DNA from: Myxococcales bacterium
GTDB lineage: Bacteria; Myxococcota_A; Polyangia; Polyangiales; Polyangiaceae
Length of the DNA stretch: 64,000 nucleotides
Direction: 5' to 3'
Assembly (NCBI GenBank): GCA_016191785.1
Contig: JACPVJ010000119.1
Location: 62,001 to 126,000, forward strand
The notes under the pieces are model-generated. The model saw only the letters and a list, made by a program, of their open reading frames with translations, had not been told where the DNA came from and did no database searches. Below, piece after piece: positions 25,684 through 34,283 of this stretch; the stretch's first letter is position 1; the number at the start of each line of letters is the position of its first letter. A program made the position numbers and the translations under genes.

Positions 25684-26667
25684 GTGAGAAACGGGTCCCG
25701 CGTGCCACGCGGAGCGCGTCCAGGCCTGGTGCGGCGGATGGTCGCGCTGTCTGGAACCTCGCTCCTCTTCGCCTGCAGCGTGGACTACGTCGCCAGCGAC
25801 CCGGAGTATCAGTGCAAGCGCGATCCCGCTTCGTGCTCGGCCGGAGGCGGGACCGGCGGAACGAGCGGTGGGAACGGCGGCGCCAGCGGTGCGGGGGGCG
25901 TGGGCGGCAGCTCTGGCGACGGCGGTGGCACTGGCGGCACCGGTGGGGGCCCCTGCCCTGCCGGCGCGGGTCCGCCGAAAGTGCTGGTTCACGCGCCAAA
26001 CGGTGGTCCAGCGACTTGCATCAGCGCGACGGAGGTCACCTACCTGCAGTACAAGCAATTCGTCGATGCCAACGTGCCCGTCAGCGGGCAGATCGCGGCG
26101 TGCGACTGGAACGTTCTCTACGCGCCCACCGAGCCGCAAGTGGACGGTACCTGCAACACCAAGCCCTTCGACTCGACGGGCTCGGAGTCCTACCCGGTCA
26201 GGTGCGTGGACTGGTGCGACGCGGTGGCCTACTGCACCTGGGCCGGCGCGCGGCTCTGTGGCGGCTTCGGTGGGGTGGCGCTGGCGGCGACGGACTTCGC
26301 CGCCTCGTCGAAGAGCGAATGGTTCGCCGCGTGCGTCGGTGATGGTGCCCCGAAGGTCTACCCGTACGGCGACGTCTACGGAGGCCAGACCTGCAACGGC
26401 GCGGACAATGCGGTGAACGGAGCCATCACTGTGCAAGGGGCACCGGGCTGCCGTGGGAGCGGCGAGGGTCAGGCCGTCTTCGACCTGAGCGGTAACGTGG
26501 CCGAGTGGGAGAGCTCGTGCTCCGGCACGCGGGTCGCAACATGCAGAATCCGCGGAGGCTCCTACAAGGCCGACGCGAGTGGCCTGCGTTGCGACGCGGA
26601 TCGAGTTGCACCGCGCACCGCCGTTTTCGCCGACGTCGGCTTCCGATGTTGCGCGAGTCCGCTCTGA
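25684..26667 (+). CDS. Lipoprotein with FGE-sulfatase-type domain
   Basis: A 327-residue protein with a lipobox (LLFAC, Cys31) and a Gly-rich linker up to about residue 90. The rest matches the formylglycine-generating-enzyme-like fold (SUMF1/FGE-sulfatase): ATEVTYLQYKQFVDA, YPVRCVDWCDAVAYCTWAGARLCGG, FDLSGNVAEWESSC and RIRGGSYKADASGLRCD. The wider family includes EgtB-like enzymes and non-catalytic lectin-like variants. I did not confirm the FGE active-site cysteine pair, so enzymatic activity is uncertain. GTG 25684 gives a long signal; ATG 25738 is an alternative. It follows another Gly-rich lipoprotein. Confidence 0.82.
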   Translation: MRNGSRVPRGARPGLVRRMVALSGTSLLFACSVDYVASDPEYQCKRDPASCSAGGGTGGTSGGNGGASGAGGVGGSSGDGGGTGGTGGGPCPAGAGPPKVLVHAPNGGPATCISATEVTYLQYKQFVDANVPVSGQIAACDWNVLYAPTEPQVDGTCNTKPFDSTGSESYPVRCVDWCDAVAYCTWAGARLCGGFGGVALAATDFAASSKSEWFAACVGDGAPKVYPYGDVYGGQTCNGADNAVNGAITVQGAPGCRGSGEGQAVFDLSGNVAEWESSCSGTRVATCRIRGGSYKADASGLRCDADRVAPRTAVFADVGFRCCASPL

Positions 26668-26799
26668 GTACCCCAGCCACCGCCGCGGTCCGCCTGGGTG
26701 TGCAGCTCGTCGGCGTCGATGAGCCGGGTAGTGGAGGACGGCACGCGCGGGTGCAGGGCGGAGGTGTGCCTGGTAGTCTCCGCGGATGCGGACCAGGGT

Positions 26800-27195
26800 A
26801 TGAACTTCGCACGAAGCTTCCCGGCCAGCGTGGCTCTGCTCCTGGTCCTCGTCGCCTGCGAGCGGAAGGCGACCCCGATCGAGCCGGCCGCCCCGCCACC
26901 GAGCGCCCCGGCCGCGGCGCCCTCCCTGGAGCGCACGGCCTCCGCCGCACCGGCGCCCTCGCCCTCGGCGCCGAAAGGGGAGGCGAACTGCTACCCTGCC
27001 GCGAAGTCACGGGACATCGGTAGCACCGCGACGGCCGCGCCACCGTTCGCGGATTGCGCCAACCACCTCAAGGTGCACTGCGGCGGCAAGGACGGCGAAC
27101 GCGGCGGCTTGACCGGCCTGGCCCTCGACCTGAAGGCGACGGCGGCGGCCCGCAAGCGACAACCGGACGCCTGCTGCTACGCCTCGTGCGAATGA
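26800..27195 (+). CDS. Small Pro/Ala-rich lipoprotein
   Basis: A 131-residue protein with a clear lipobox (LLLVLVAC, Cys20), a Pro/Ala/Ser-rich linker, and a small domain containing NCYPAAKSRDIGS, FADCANHLKVHCGGKDGE and DACCYASCE. The C-terminal Cys spacing suggests a compact disulfide-linked module. ATG 26800 is chosen because it places the signal peptide first; the frame is open from 26698. The family is not recognised. It is convergent with the DUF350 gene at 27223. Confidence 0.7.
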   Translation: MNFARSFPASVALLLVLVACERKATPIEPAAPPPSAPAAAPSLERTASAAPAPSPSAPKGEANCYPAAKSRDIGSTATAAPPFADCANHLKVHCGGKDGERGGLTGLALDLKATAAARKRQPDACCYASCE

Positions 27196-27222
27196 GGCCC
27201 CAGCCCGGCGACTGCTCGCTCC

Positions 27223-28080
27223 TCAGCCGATCCGCAGCACCATCAGCGCCGTGGCTACATAGGCCATGGCCTCGATGGCGCCCATGCCGACGTTCTTGTC
27301 GCGGGCGATCTCGGTGTCGAGGGTGCCCCCGCGGAGCGAGAACGAGCCCAGCAAGATGGTCTGCACGATGAGCTGGCGCACCACGTACAGGCCGGCGCCC
27401 CACGAGAGCGCCTTGCCGTAGGAGAGGAGCGAGTCCCCCCAGCCGGTGAAGGTCCCCTCGACGGCCTGACCGACGATGATGGCGACGCCGACGGTGAGGC
27501 CGGCGTAGCTGAGGGCGGCGGCCACGTTGCCGCTCTGGATCTCCGCGGAGTCGTCGTATTTCGTCAGCAGGCGGAACAGCAGCACCAGCACGTGCAGGCT
27601 GAGCTGGGCCAGGGCGAAGAACACCAGGGACAGGCCCAAGGTCTTCAGATCGCTGCCCGCGACGGCCCGCGCCACGATGATGCCCGTTGCCAGCGAGTGG
27701 GCACCGCCGGCGATGCCCGCCGCGACGTTACCGCTCTCGATCTCGGCGTTCATGCGCGACTTCAGCAGCACGCGCACGCCCATGCGCGAGCTCACGAAGA
27801 ACAGCAGCAGCGCGGCGACTCCGAAAGCCGACACCCAGAGCGCGTCCGCCCGCCAGCTCTTCTCTTCCATGCTGCCGGTGGCGATGTTCGCGGCGATCAG
27901 GAAGATCCCGAACACGTCGCCGCCGTGCAAGAGCGCGCGCGCCGCGTTGCCTTGCTCCAGATCCGCCTTCAGCGTCTGTTTTGGGGACAGCAAGCGGAGA
28001 CCGAGCTGGAACAGCAGCAACAAGACGAGCGTTGCGCCGAGCGCGAACACGAGGCGGTAGAGCGGGCTGTCGGGCGGCAT
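27223..28080 (-). CDS. DUF350 integral membrane protein (YjfL-like)
   Basis: A 285-residue protein with about eight hydrophobic segments arranged as two DUF350 halves. Diagnostic pieces repeat: ADLEQGNAARALLHGG, AEIESGNVAAGIAGGAHSLATGIIV and AEIQSGNVAAALSYAGLTVGVAIIV, the GN-x-A-x-(G/L) motif. DUF350 proteins such as E. coli YjfL are linked by genome context to glutathionylspermidine-synthase-like ligases, one of which lies at 30112. The start is ATG 28080. It is divergent, with a 43-bp gap, from the Rieske gene at 28124, so both may share a control region. The transport or channel role is not known. Confidence 0.88.
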   Translation of the reverse strand: MPPDSPLYRLVFALGATLVLLLLFQLGLRLLSPKQTLKADLEQGNAARALLHGGDVFGIFLIAANIATGSMEEKSWRADALWVSAFGVAALLLFFVSSRMGVRVLLKSRMNAEIESGNVAAGIAGGAHSLATGIIVARAVAGSDLKTLGLSLVFFALAQLSLHVLVLLFRLLTKYDDSAEIQSGNVAAALSYAGLTVGVAIIVGQAVEGTFTGWGDSLLSYGKALSWGAGLYVVRQLIVQTILLGSFSLRGGTLDTEIARDKNVGMGAIEAMAYVATALMVLRIG

Positions 28081-28123
28081 GGCGAGCCGAGCGTAGCCTG
28101 CTTGACTCGCGTCCGGGGGGCGG

Positions 28124-29290
28124 ATGATGCTCCGTGCCCGTCTCGTGACCCGCTTGCCGTTCTCGGCGACCGAGCTCCGCTCGGTGCTCTCGCCCCTGGG
28201 GCAGGCGGAGCTCTTGCCCGGCGCGGCCTATGCGGATCCTGCCGTGTTCGAGCTCGAGCGGACCCGGCTGTTCGAGCAGAGCTGGCTCGAGGTGTGCCGC
28301 AGCGAAGAGGTGGAGGATCCCGGGGCCTTCGTGCTCGCGCCGATCACCCCCGAAGGCGTGCTGGTGACCCGCGGCGCCGATCTCGGCCTCTACGCCCACC
28401 TCAACGTGTGCCGGCACCGCGGCGCGCTCTTGACCCGCGATCGGGCCGGACGCTGCGGCGCCTTCGTCTGCCCCTACCACTCGTTCCGCTACGAGCTGAC
28501 CGGCCGCCTCTCGGAGGCTCCGGGCACGGCCGACCTGGAAGGGTTCCGGCTCGCGGAGCGGGGCCTGGCTACGGTGCGGGTGGCCGAGTGGAAGGGGTTC
28601 GTGTTCGTGAACTTGCGCGCCGACGCGCCGCCGCTCGTCGAGGCGCTGGCCCCAGTCCCCGAGCACCTGGAGCGACTGCACGTCACGCCCCTGCGGCTGG
28701 GCCGCCGGGTGGAGCACGAGGTGGCGGCAAACTGGAAGCTTCTGATCGAGAACTTCCAGGAGTCCCATCACTTCCGCACCGTTCACCAAGCGCTCGAGCG
28801 CTGGACGCCGTTCGAGCGCTCGTCCAGCTTCGTCCGCGAGGGCGCGTGGCTCGGCGGCACGATGGACCTGGTCGACGAGGCCGAGACGGTGTCCCTGGAC
28901 GGCCAGCGGCACGGGCGCCCGCTCCTGGGCGGGACCAGCGCGGTCGATCGCCGCCGGGTCTACGACTACTTCTGCTGGCCGAACCTGCTGCTCAGCGCGC
29001 AGCCGGACTACCTGTTGAGCTACCGCATCTGGCCCCTCGGGCCAGACCGGACCCGGGTGACCGCCGACGTGCTCTTCCACCCCGCGGCCTTCGTCGAGGG
29101 CTTCGCCCCGTCCGACGTCTACGAGTTCTGGGACGTGACCAACCGCGAGGACCGCGAGATCTGCGAGAGCCAGCAGATCGGCGTCGGCTCGCGCGGGTTC
29201 GGGCGCGGCCGCTACACTTCGAGCGAAGACGGGACCCACGCCTTCGACGGGCGCATGGCGAAATTCTACATGGAGCACCTGGAGACATGA
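28124..29290 (+). CDS. Rieske non-heme iron oxygenase, alpha-subunit type
   Basis: A 388-residue oxygenase. The Rieske 2Fe-2S site is CRHRG (Cys96, His98) and CPYHSF (Cys116, His119). The mononuclear iron site follows ENFQESHHFRTVH with His216 and His221 in HxxxxH spacing. The C-terminal part has the alpha-subunit fold (YFCWPNLLLSAQPDYLLSYR, ADVLFHP). This family hydroxylates or demethylates small molecules, and the sequence most resembles choline monooxygenase/glycine betaine demethylase-like members. No reductase or ferredoxin is encoded nearby, so electrons must come from elsewhere. It overlaps the next gene by ATGA, so the products likely act together. Confidence 0.88.
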   Translation: MMLRARLVTRLPFSATELRSVLSPLGQAELLPGAAYADPAVFELERTRLFEQSWLEVCRSEEVEDPGAFVLAPITPEGVLVTRGADLGLYAHLNVCRHRGALLTRDRAGRCGAFVCPYHSFRYELTGRLSEAPGTADLEGFRLAERGLATVRVAEWKGFVFVNLRADAPPLVEALAPVPEHLERLHVTPLRLGRRVEHEVAANWKLLIENFQESHHFRTVHQALERWTPFERSSSFVREGAWLGGTMDLVDEAETVSLDGQRHGRPLLGGTSAVDRRRVYDYFCWPNLLLSAQPDYLLSYRIWPLGPDRTRVTADVLFHPAAFVEGFAPSDVYEFWDVTNREDREICESQQIGVGSRGFGRGRYTSSEDGTHAFDGRMAKFYMEHLET

Positions 29291-30108
29291 GCGAGCTGTG
29301 GGGCATCCTCGGCCGGCCGTTCCTCGACCTGGAGCCGCACGTCGATCTCGCCTTGCTCGCCGAGCTCGACGACGAGATCTGCGCCGGGCTCGCCGAGGTC
29401 GACGTCGGCTACACGGGCGGCAGCCTGAAGTCGATGGGCGTGGCGGCTCCCTGGGTGCTCGACGACCCCTACGAGGACCTGGGCTGGGTCATCGAGCGCA
29501 TGAGCCGGGCCGAGCGCGAGAAGCTCGTCTCGATGGCCGACGACCCCACTGCCTTCGAGCCGGGTCGGCTCATGGAATATCGCTTCGGCGACGAGACCGA
29601 CCATCCGCTGTCCCAGCGCCAGGTGCGCTGGCTCGAGTACCGCTACGGCGTCTACTTCCCGTGGAAGGTCGTCTATCACCTGCTCGAGAACTTCCGCTGG
29701 GAGGACAACCACAGCGGGCGCGGCAAGGAGTGGGATCCCGAGGCGCTGCGCCACTTCCCCAAGACCGTGGCGTTCATCCAGTCGCTGCCCTTCACCGAGA
29801 TCGGGCGCTGCCTGATCTTCGGGCTCTTGCCCAACGACCACGCCACGGTGCACCGCGACAGCGAGCCGGGCCAGAGCGTGGGCGTCGCGCAGTGCATCAA
29901 CATCTGCCCGCGTGGGGACAAACGCTTCTTCCTGATCGACCCCGACGGCGAGACCCAGACCTTCGTCGATTCGCGCGTGTACTGGTTCAACGACATGGAC
30001 TACCACGGCGTCGAGCCCGACCCGTATTTCCGCTACTCGATCCGCGTCGACGGCAAGCTCGATCCGAAGTTCGTCAGCCGGGTCGGCCGAGAGGTGAGGG
30101 CTCGGTAG
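29287..30108 (+). CDS. HxD...H non-heme iron oxygenase-like protein, copy 1
   Basis: A 273-residue protein with His189-x-Asp191 in TVHRDSEPG, His240 in DYHGVE, and Arg253 in YSIRVDG. That is the HxD...H iron triad plus the 2-oxoglutarate arginine of cupin-type dioxygenases. The closest known analogue seems to be the aspartyl/asparaginyl-hydroxylase-like group. The N-terminus carries GGSLKSMGV and LEYRYGVYFPWKVVYHLLEN. It overlaps the Rieske gene by 4 bp. The second copy at 31442 shares GGSHRSMGI, LEYRHGVYFPWKVYYEMI, TVHLDG and DHHGVES, so the two are paralogs. It converges on the ATP-grasp gene at 30112. Confidence 0.8.
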   Translation: MSELWGILGRPFLDLEPHVDLALLAELDDEICAGLAEVDVGYTGGSLKSMGVAAPWVLDDPYEDLGWVIERMSRAEREKLVSMADDPTAFEPGRLMEYRFGDETDHPLSQRQVRWLEYRYGVYFPWKVVYHLLENFRWEDNHSGRGKEWDPEALRHFPKTVAFIQSLPFTEIGRCLIFGLLPNDHATVHRDSEPGQSVGVAQCINICPRGDKRFFLIDPDGETQTFVDSRVYWFNDMDYHGVEPDPYFRYSIRVDGKLDPKFVSRVGREVRAR

Positions 30109-30111
30109 CCC

Positions 30112-31365
30112 TCAGCCCTTCACCAGCGTCGCCACGCTGAGGGCCTCGTCCGTCGTGGCGCCCTTGTGCGTGCGGCAATAGAGGCCCGCGGCGCAGCCGG
30201 CCACGAGGTAGACGCCGTAGTTCACGACCTCGCCGTGGTCGTTCGCGCGCGCCTCGAAGTAGCGCTGCGCCACCCAGCGTCCAGGTCGGGCATGGGTCAG
30301 GCACTTCTGCCAGTCGTCCGCCTTCGCGAGCTTGCCGATGATGACCTCTTCCCCCTCCGCTCCGTAGTCGCTCTTCAGCACCCAGTCCTCCCGCTCGGTG
30401 ACCAGCACCTTCGGGTCCAGGACCTCGAGCCGAAAGGTCGCGGGGATGAAGCGGCGGATCACCTCCTGGGCGCCCGGGCCGAAGCGGTGAATGTGCTCCC
30501 ACATGAAGGCCATGCAGCGCTTGTTCTGTGGAAGCACGGCCCCGAACGGGTTCACGATGCAGAGCTTGCCGGTGAGCGCTGCGGCCAGTGCGGTGCCCAG
30601 GGGTTCGCGCAGCGGCTCGGTGTCGGGCACGTTCTCGTCGTCCCAGGCGCTGGCGCGCTCACCCCACCAGTCCGTCTTGTAGTGGCGGAGCATGACGCTG
30701 AACGGCACGTCGAACAGGCAGGCGCGCCCCTGCCCGTCGAGGGTCAGGTTGTAGGGCGACCCGAGCACGACGCTCCATCCGCGCTCCTCGAACCAGCGCT
30801 TGAACAGGCGGATGACGCCCAGGTCCTCCGTGAACTCCGTGGGGTAGACGATGCCCAGGGCTCGGGGGAAACCCGGCCCGAGCGTGTACTCAGCCAGCCC
30901 CTCGACCATCTCGCAGTACGTCGCGCCGAGCGCGGAGTTGGGGTCGACCGTGTCCGGGTAGCGCGGGTGCACCGCTTGGTTCAGCACGGTCGCCTCGGCT
31001 TGCCCGGTCGGCGTGTCGCTGTTCAGCTCCGCGAACGCCAGGCCCTCGTCGGTCACGAACACGTCCGCCCGGGCGATGCCGTGCCACATGGGGCGCGACG
31101 ACTCCCACATCGCCTTCTGGAACGGCGTGAGCTGAAAGAACGAGTCGAGCAGCTCGGGTTCGTCCGCGCACATGCGGCAGACGTCGTTGTAGACGCTGGC
31201 GACCTGCTCGGTGGCACGATAGAGCCCTTGCTGCTCGCGCTCGGAAACGAGCAAGGGCGTCGGGGCCAGGCGCGGCTTCCCGCGGACCCACGGATCGGTC
31301 ACGATTCCCGAATCCACCACCTGCGCGGCGAAATCGTCGTAGCTCGGAAGCGAGAGGTCGCTCAT
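30112..31365 (-). CDS. Glutathionylspermidine-synthase-like ATP-grasp ligase
   Basis: A 417-residue ligase of the GspS/YgiC/YjfC type, which joins an amine or peptide to a carboxylate using ATP. The family's strongest motif, ELNSDTPTGQAE, is intact (it reads as YEYNADTPTS in E. coli YgiC). ATP-grasp metal and phosphate residues appear in VLKSDYGAEGEEVIIG, and the C-terminus has VNYGVYLVAGCAAGLYCRTHKG. The amidase half of Gsp synthetase is absent, as in YgiC. The start is ATG 31365. It faces the oxygenase gene at 31442, 76 bp away. The substrate is not known; glutathione-polyamine or peptide products are possible. Confidence 0.85.
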   Translation of the reverse strand: MSDLSLPSYDDFAAQVVDSGIVTDPWVRGKPRLAPTPLLVSEREQQGLYRATEQVASVYNDVCRMCADEPELLDSFFQLTPFQKAMWESSRPMWHGIARADVFVTDEGLAFAELNSDTPTGQAEATVLNQAVHPRYPDTVDPNSALGATYCEMVEGLAEYTLGPGFPRALGIVYPTEFTEDLGVIRLFKRWFEERGWSVVLGSPYNLTLDGQGRACLFDVPFSVMLRHYKTDWWGERASAWDDENVPDTEPLREPLGTALAAALTGKLCIVNPFGAVLPQNKRCMAFMWEHIHRFGPGAQEVIRRFIPATFRLEVLDPKVLVTEREDWVLKSDYGAEGEEVIIGKLAKADDWQKCLTHARPGRWVAQRYFEARANDHGEVVNYGVYLVAGCAAGLYCRTHKGATTDEALSVATLVKG

Positions 31366-31441
31366 GAGACGAGGCGCGGAGCGTAGCTCAAGGGAAAGCC
31401 TTTGAGGACGCCCGACTCTCGGGATAGCGTGACTCGCTCCG

Positions 31442-32266
31442 GTGATTCACGGCATCTGGGGCCAGCCCTACCTCGACCTCGAGCCGCTCCTCGATCTGTC
31501 CGAGCTCGACGCCATCCACGACGAGGTGTGCCTGGGGCTCGCGCAGGTGCCGACGGCCTACACCGGCGGTAGCCATCGCTCCATGGGTATCATGCCGCCG
31601 TCCCGGGAGGACGAGGCGCTCACCGACTACGGCAGCGTGCTGTCGGGGCTGTCCGCGGAAGACCGTGCGGTCTTCGCCTCGCTGGCCGACGACCCCGTTG
31701 CCGCGCGCGACGAGGACACCCTCGACTTCGGCGAGGAGCGCCCGCGCACCCTCTCGCGGCGGCAGCAGCTCTGGCTCGAGTACCGCCACGGCGTCTACTT
31801 CCCGTGGAAGGTGTATTACGAGATGATCCCGAACCATTACTGGGACGAGAAGAGCAGCGCCGAAGGCAAGGCCTTCACCCGCGAGGCCCGGACCTTCTTC
31901 CCGAAGACCGTCGCCTTCGTCAAGCGCCTGCCGTTCACCCAGATCGGCCGCTGCAACATCATGGGGCTGCGTGCCCACGACCACGGGACGGTTCACCTGG
32001 ACGGTGACCCGAAGCTGAAGCCCGAGGTCGACCATTTCATCACCTTCTGCCCGGCCGGGAACAAGCGCCTGTTTCTGTGGGACGAAGAGCGAAAAGAGAA
32101 GCTCCACATCGACCGGCGCGCCTACTGGTTCAACGACAGCGACCATCACGGTGTGGAAAGCGCGCCGTTTTTCCGATATTCGATCCGGGTCGACGGGGTG
32201 TTCGAGCCGGACTTCTTGCGCGCGCTCCGCGAGCGCCATCCCGACCCAACCCGAGGTGCCGAGTGA
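31442..32266 (+). CDS. HxD...H non-heme iron oxygenase-like protein, copy 2
   Basis: A 274-residue paralog of the protein at 29287. The likely iron ligands are His185-x-Asp187 (TVHLDGDP) and His236 (DHHGVE), with Arg in YSIRVDG. The N-terminus and core motifs GGSHRSMGI and LEYRHGVYFPW match copy 1. It starts at GTG 31442 and its stop is overlapped by GTG 32263 of the next gene (GTGA), so it is the head of a coupled three-gene set with 32263 and 33723. Substrates are not known. The pair could act on two positions of one product or on two products. Confidence 0.8.
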   Translation: MIHGIWGQPYLDLEPLLDLSELDAIHDEVCLGLAQVPTAYTGGSHRSMGIMPPSREDEALTDYGSVLSGLSAEDRAVFASLADDPVAARDEDTLDFGEERPRTLSRRQQLWLEYRHGVYFPWKVYYEMIPNHYWDEKSSAEGKAFTREARTFFPKTVAFVKRLPFTQIGRCNIMGLRAHDHGTVHLDGDPKLKPEVDHFITFCPAGNKRLFLWDEERKEKLHIDRRAYWFNDSDHHGVESAPFFRYSIRVDGVFEPDFLRALRERHPDPTRGAE

Positions 32267-33723
32267 ATCCGAACGAACCGACCTTCCGTGAAGCCCATCG
32301 CGTCGAGAAGCAGGGCATCGTCGGCGCGAAGTGGTGGCAGGAAGGTCTGGCCGAGCAGACCGCCGTGGCCGTACCCCGCCGCACGGCGCTCGCCGGCATG
32401 GTCGGGCTCGCGACGGTGATCGGTGGCATCGCCGTCATCGGCTCGGCGCTGGCCATCTGCGGCGCGGCTGCCGCCGGCGACAGCGAGGTCGAGTTCAAGA
32501 CCGTCGATCAGGCCTCGCTGACCATCCAGCGCCAATACGGCTGGAATTTCGGGGCCGTCATCGAGAGCTTGGTGTTCGACGGCGAGCAGAAGACGCCCTT
32601 CGATCGAGCTGCCTTTGGGCGGCTCCGCAACGAGCTGATGCCCGTGAAGGGCGAGCTGCGCCCGTTCTACTGGCCGACGCTGTTCGAGGCGCCGACCGCC
32701 ATGCCGAAGACGCCCATCGAGGGTGAGTCACCGACCACGCCGCTCAGCGAGGCGCTGAAGCCGGTGTTCACCACCGCGATGGACGTGGCGTACAAGCGCG
32801 GCAAGGCCCTGGCCAATCTCTTCGCGAAGGCCACGGCCGACACGGCGGTGCTGGTCGATCTGCCGGGGCCCGAGTCCGTGGCCATGGCAGCGGGCATGGC
32901 GGAGCGGTTCGAGCCCATCTCGACCTTCGACAACTGGCCTCACCCGCGGGGGGTCGTCCCGGCGCACATGACCCTGGCCGCCGCGGCGTATTATCAGCCG
33001 CTCTTCGCCAAGATGCAGCAGCGCCGCACGCTCGGCGCGCTGCCGCTCTTCGTGCTCGATCGCAAGCGCCTCTCGCAGTACACGGACGAGACTCGGCAGT
33101 TCGACAACCGTTACGTCGCCAAGCTGCCGCCCCCGGACGCCGTCAAGAAGCTGGGCGTCAAGCGCCTGCTCTACGTCGTGCCCGGCGGCGCCGAGACCAC
33201 CGAGCTCGACGACCTGAATCAGGACTTCGTCGACTACGAGAAGGCCGGCATCGACGTGAAGATGGTGGCCGCCACGGACTTCACCACGGGCGTTCCCAAG
33301 GTCACCCCCGACGAGCAGAAGAAGCTCGAAGAGGCGGGAGACTGGCCGCCCTACCTCTACGGCGGCGACGACGCCTCCGCCGAGGGCTTCTGGTCCGACT
33401 ACGGCTGGGACGCGGGCACGACCGCGCCGGTACCGGCGAAGAAGCTCGCGCCGAACCGGCACGCCTCGGCCCACAAGAGCTGGGCGCCGACCGCGCGCGC
33501 GACGGCCTTCGGGTCGAGCACGACCGCACCCAGCGCCAACGCCGACGGAACGGGCTCGATGAGCAAGTCCGCCAAGGTCGCGATGGGCGTCACCGCCGTC
33601 GCGGTCGCTGCGGGCACGGGCGTCGTGCTCGGCACGCGCTACGGCACCGGTCGCACCAGTGGCCCCCGCAGCGGCGGTCGGAGCGGCTCCTTCGGGCGCT
33701 CCACCGGGTCGGGGTCGAGCTGA
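32263..33723 (+). CDS. Membrane-anchored protein with R/G/S-rich tail
   Basis: A 486-residue protein of unknown fold. A transmembrane segment is at residues 42-66 (TALAGMVGLATVIGGIAVIGSAL), and a second hydrophobic stretch is at about 430-450 (VAMGVTAVAVAAGTGVVLG). The middle has Rossmann-like strands (LVDLPGPESVAMAAGMA, LLYVVPGGAETTELDD, IDVKMVAATDF) without a motif I can name. The last 25 residues are Arg/Gly/Ser-rich (RSGGRSGSFGRSTGSGSS). This recalls the RGGFG-rich tails of DUF1190 (YgiB) proteins that accompany YgiC, but that comparison is weak. GTG 32263 overlaps the upstream stop and its own stop overlaps the next ATG. Confidence 0.75.
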   Translation: MNPNEPTFREAHRVEKQGIVGAKWWQEGLAEQTAVAVPRRTALAGMVGLATVIGGIAVIGSALAICGAAAAGDSEVEFKTVDQASLTIQRQYGWNFGAVIESLVFDGEQKTPFDRAAFGRLRNELMPVKGELRPFYWPTLFEAPTAMPKTPIEGESPTTPLSEALKPVFTTAMDVAYKRGKALANLFAKATADTAVLVDLPGPESVAMAAGMAERFEPISTFDNWPHPRGVVPAHMTLAAAAYYQPLFAKMQQRRTLGALPLFVLDRKRLSQYTDETRQFDNRYVAKLPPPDAVKKLGVKRLLYVVPGGAETTELDDLNQDFVDYEKAGIDVKMVAATDFTTGVPKVTPDEQKKLEEAGDWPPYLYGGDDASAEGFWSDYGWDAGTTAPVPAKKLAPNRHASAHKSWAPTARATAFGSSTTAPSANADGTGSMSKSAKVAMGVTAVAVAAGTGVVLGTRYGTGRTSGPRSGGRSGSFGRSTGSGSS

Positions 33724-34280
33724 TGTCCAACTCGGTGTTCGCCATCGAGGTCGCCGCGCGAACCTACCCGAACGACCCGTTCCGCGCGGCCCTGCATCAG
33801 CTCATCCGCAGCCAGCCCCCGGCCCAGTCGCAGATCCAGAAGCGGCAGCTCTACTACCACGCGGCGCACCACATCCAGGCGAACTTCGCCTCCGTCGACT
33901 TCGGGTGCTGGGACTACTGGCCCGATCACGACAAGGCCGTCGCCGACTTCGAGATGTGGACCCAGGGCATGGTCACCGAAGAGGGAGCCCGCCAAGGGCC
34001 GGCCTACGACGGACCGCCGCGCTACCTGACCTTCACCATGGCGTTCCTCTTGGTGCACGGCTCGCCCTCGGATCAGGCCATCGCTCAGCGCTGCAACATC
34101 CCGCAAGAGAACCTGTGGCGGCGCGACGTCTTCGGCTACATCGTGCAGGCCGTGGCCTCCATCGACTTCGCCGACGTGCAGGGGGACGTCGTGTACCTGA
34201 TCCCCGGGGACGACGCCTTCGCCCTGACGCCTCAGGATCTCGGGACGCCGAAGTTCCAGTACCTGCGCCAGATCGTCTGA
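33723..34280 (+). CDS. Uncharacterised 185-residue soluble protein
   Basis: A compact protein with no signal peptide or membrane segment. It has VAARTYPNDPFRAALHQLI, AAHHIQANFASVDFGCWDYWPDHD, a polar FEMWTQGM and IPGDDAFALTPQDLG. It is rich in Trp, Tyr and His, with no motif I recognise. It is TGATG-coupled to the membrane protein gene ahead of it and converges with the 2OG oxygenase at 34284, with only 3 bp between stops. Tight coupling suggests it is a partner or the modified target of the oxygenase/ligase system. That is an inference. Confidence 0.7.
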   Translation: MSNSVFAIEVAARTYPNDPFRAALHQLIRSQPPAQSQIQKRQLYYHAAHHIQANFASVDFGCWDYWPDHDKAVADFEMWTQGMVTEEGARQGPAYDGPPRYLTFTMAFLLVHGSPSDQAIAQRCNIPQENLWRRDVFGYIVQAVASIDFADVQGDVVYLIPGDDAFALTPQDLGTPKFQYLRQIV

Positions 34281-34283
34281 GCT

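Noticed and set aside
27592..30108. Long open frame of about 838 codons on the plus strand crossing the DUF350 and oxygenase genes
   Set aside because: Its N-terminal part is the antisense of the DUF350 gene with low-complexity, Arg/Gln-rich translation. Only the last part, from ATG 29287, has domain motifs.
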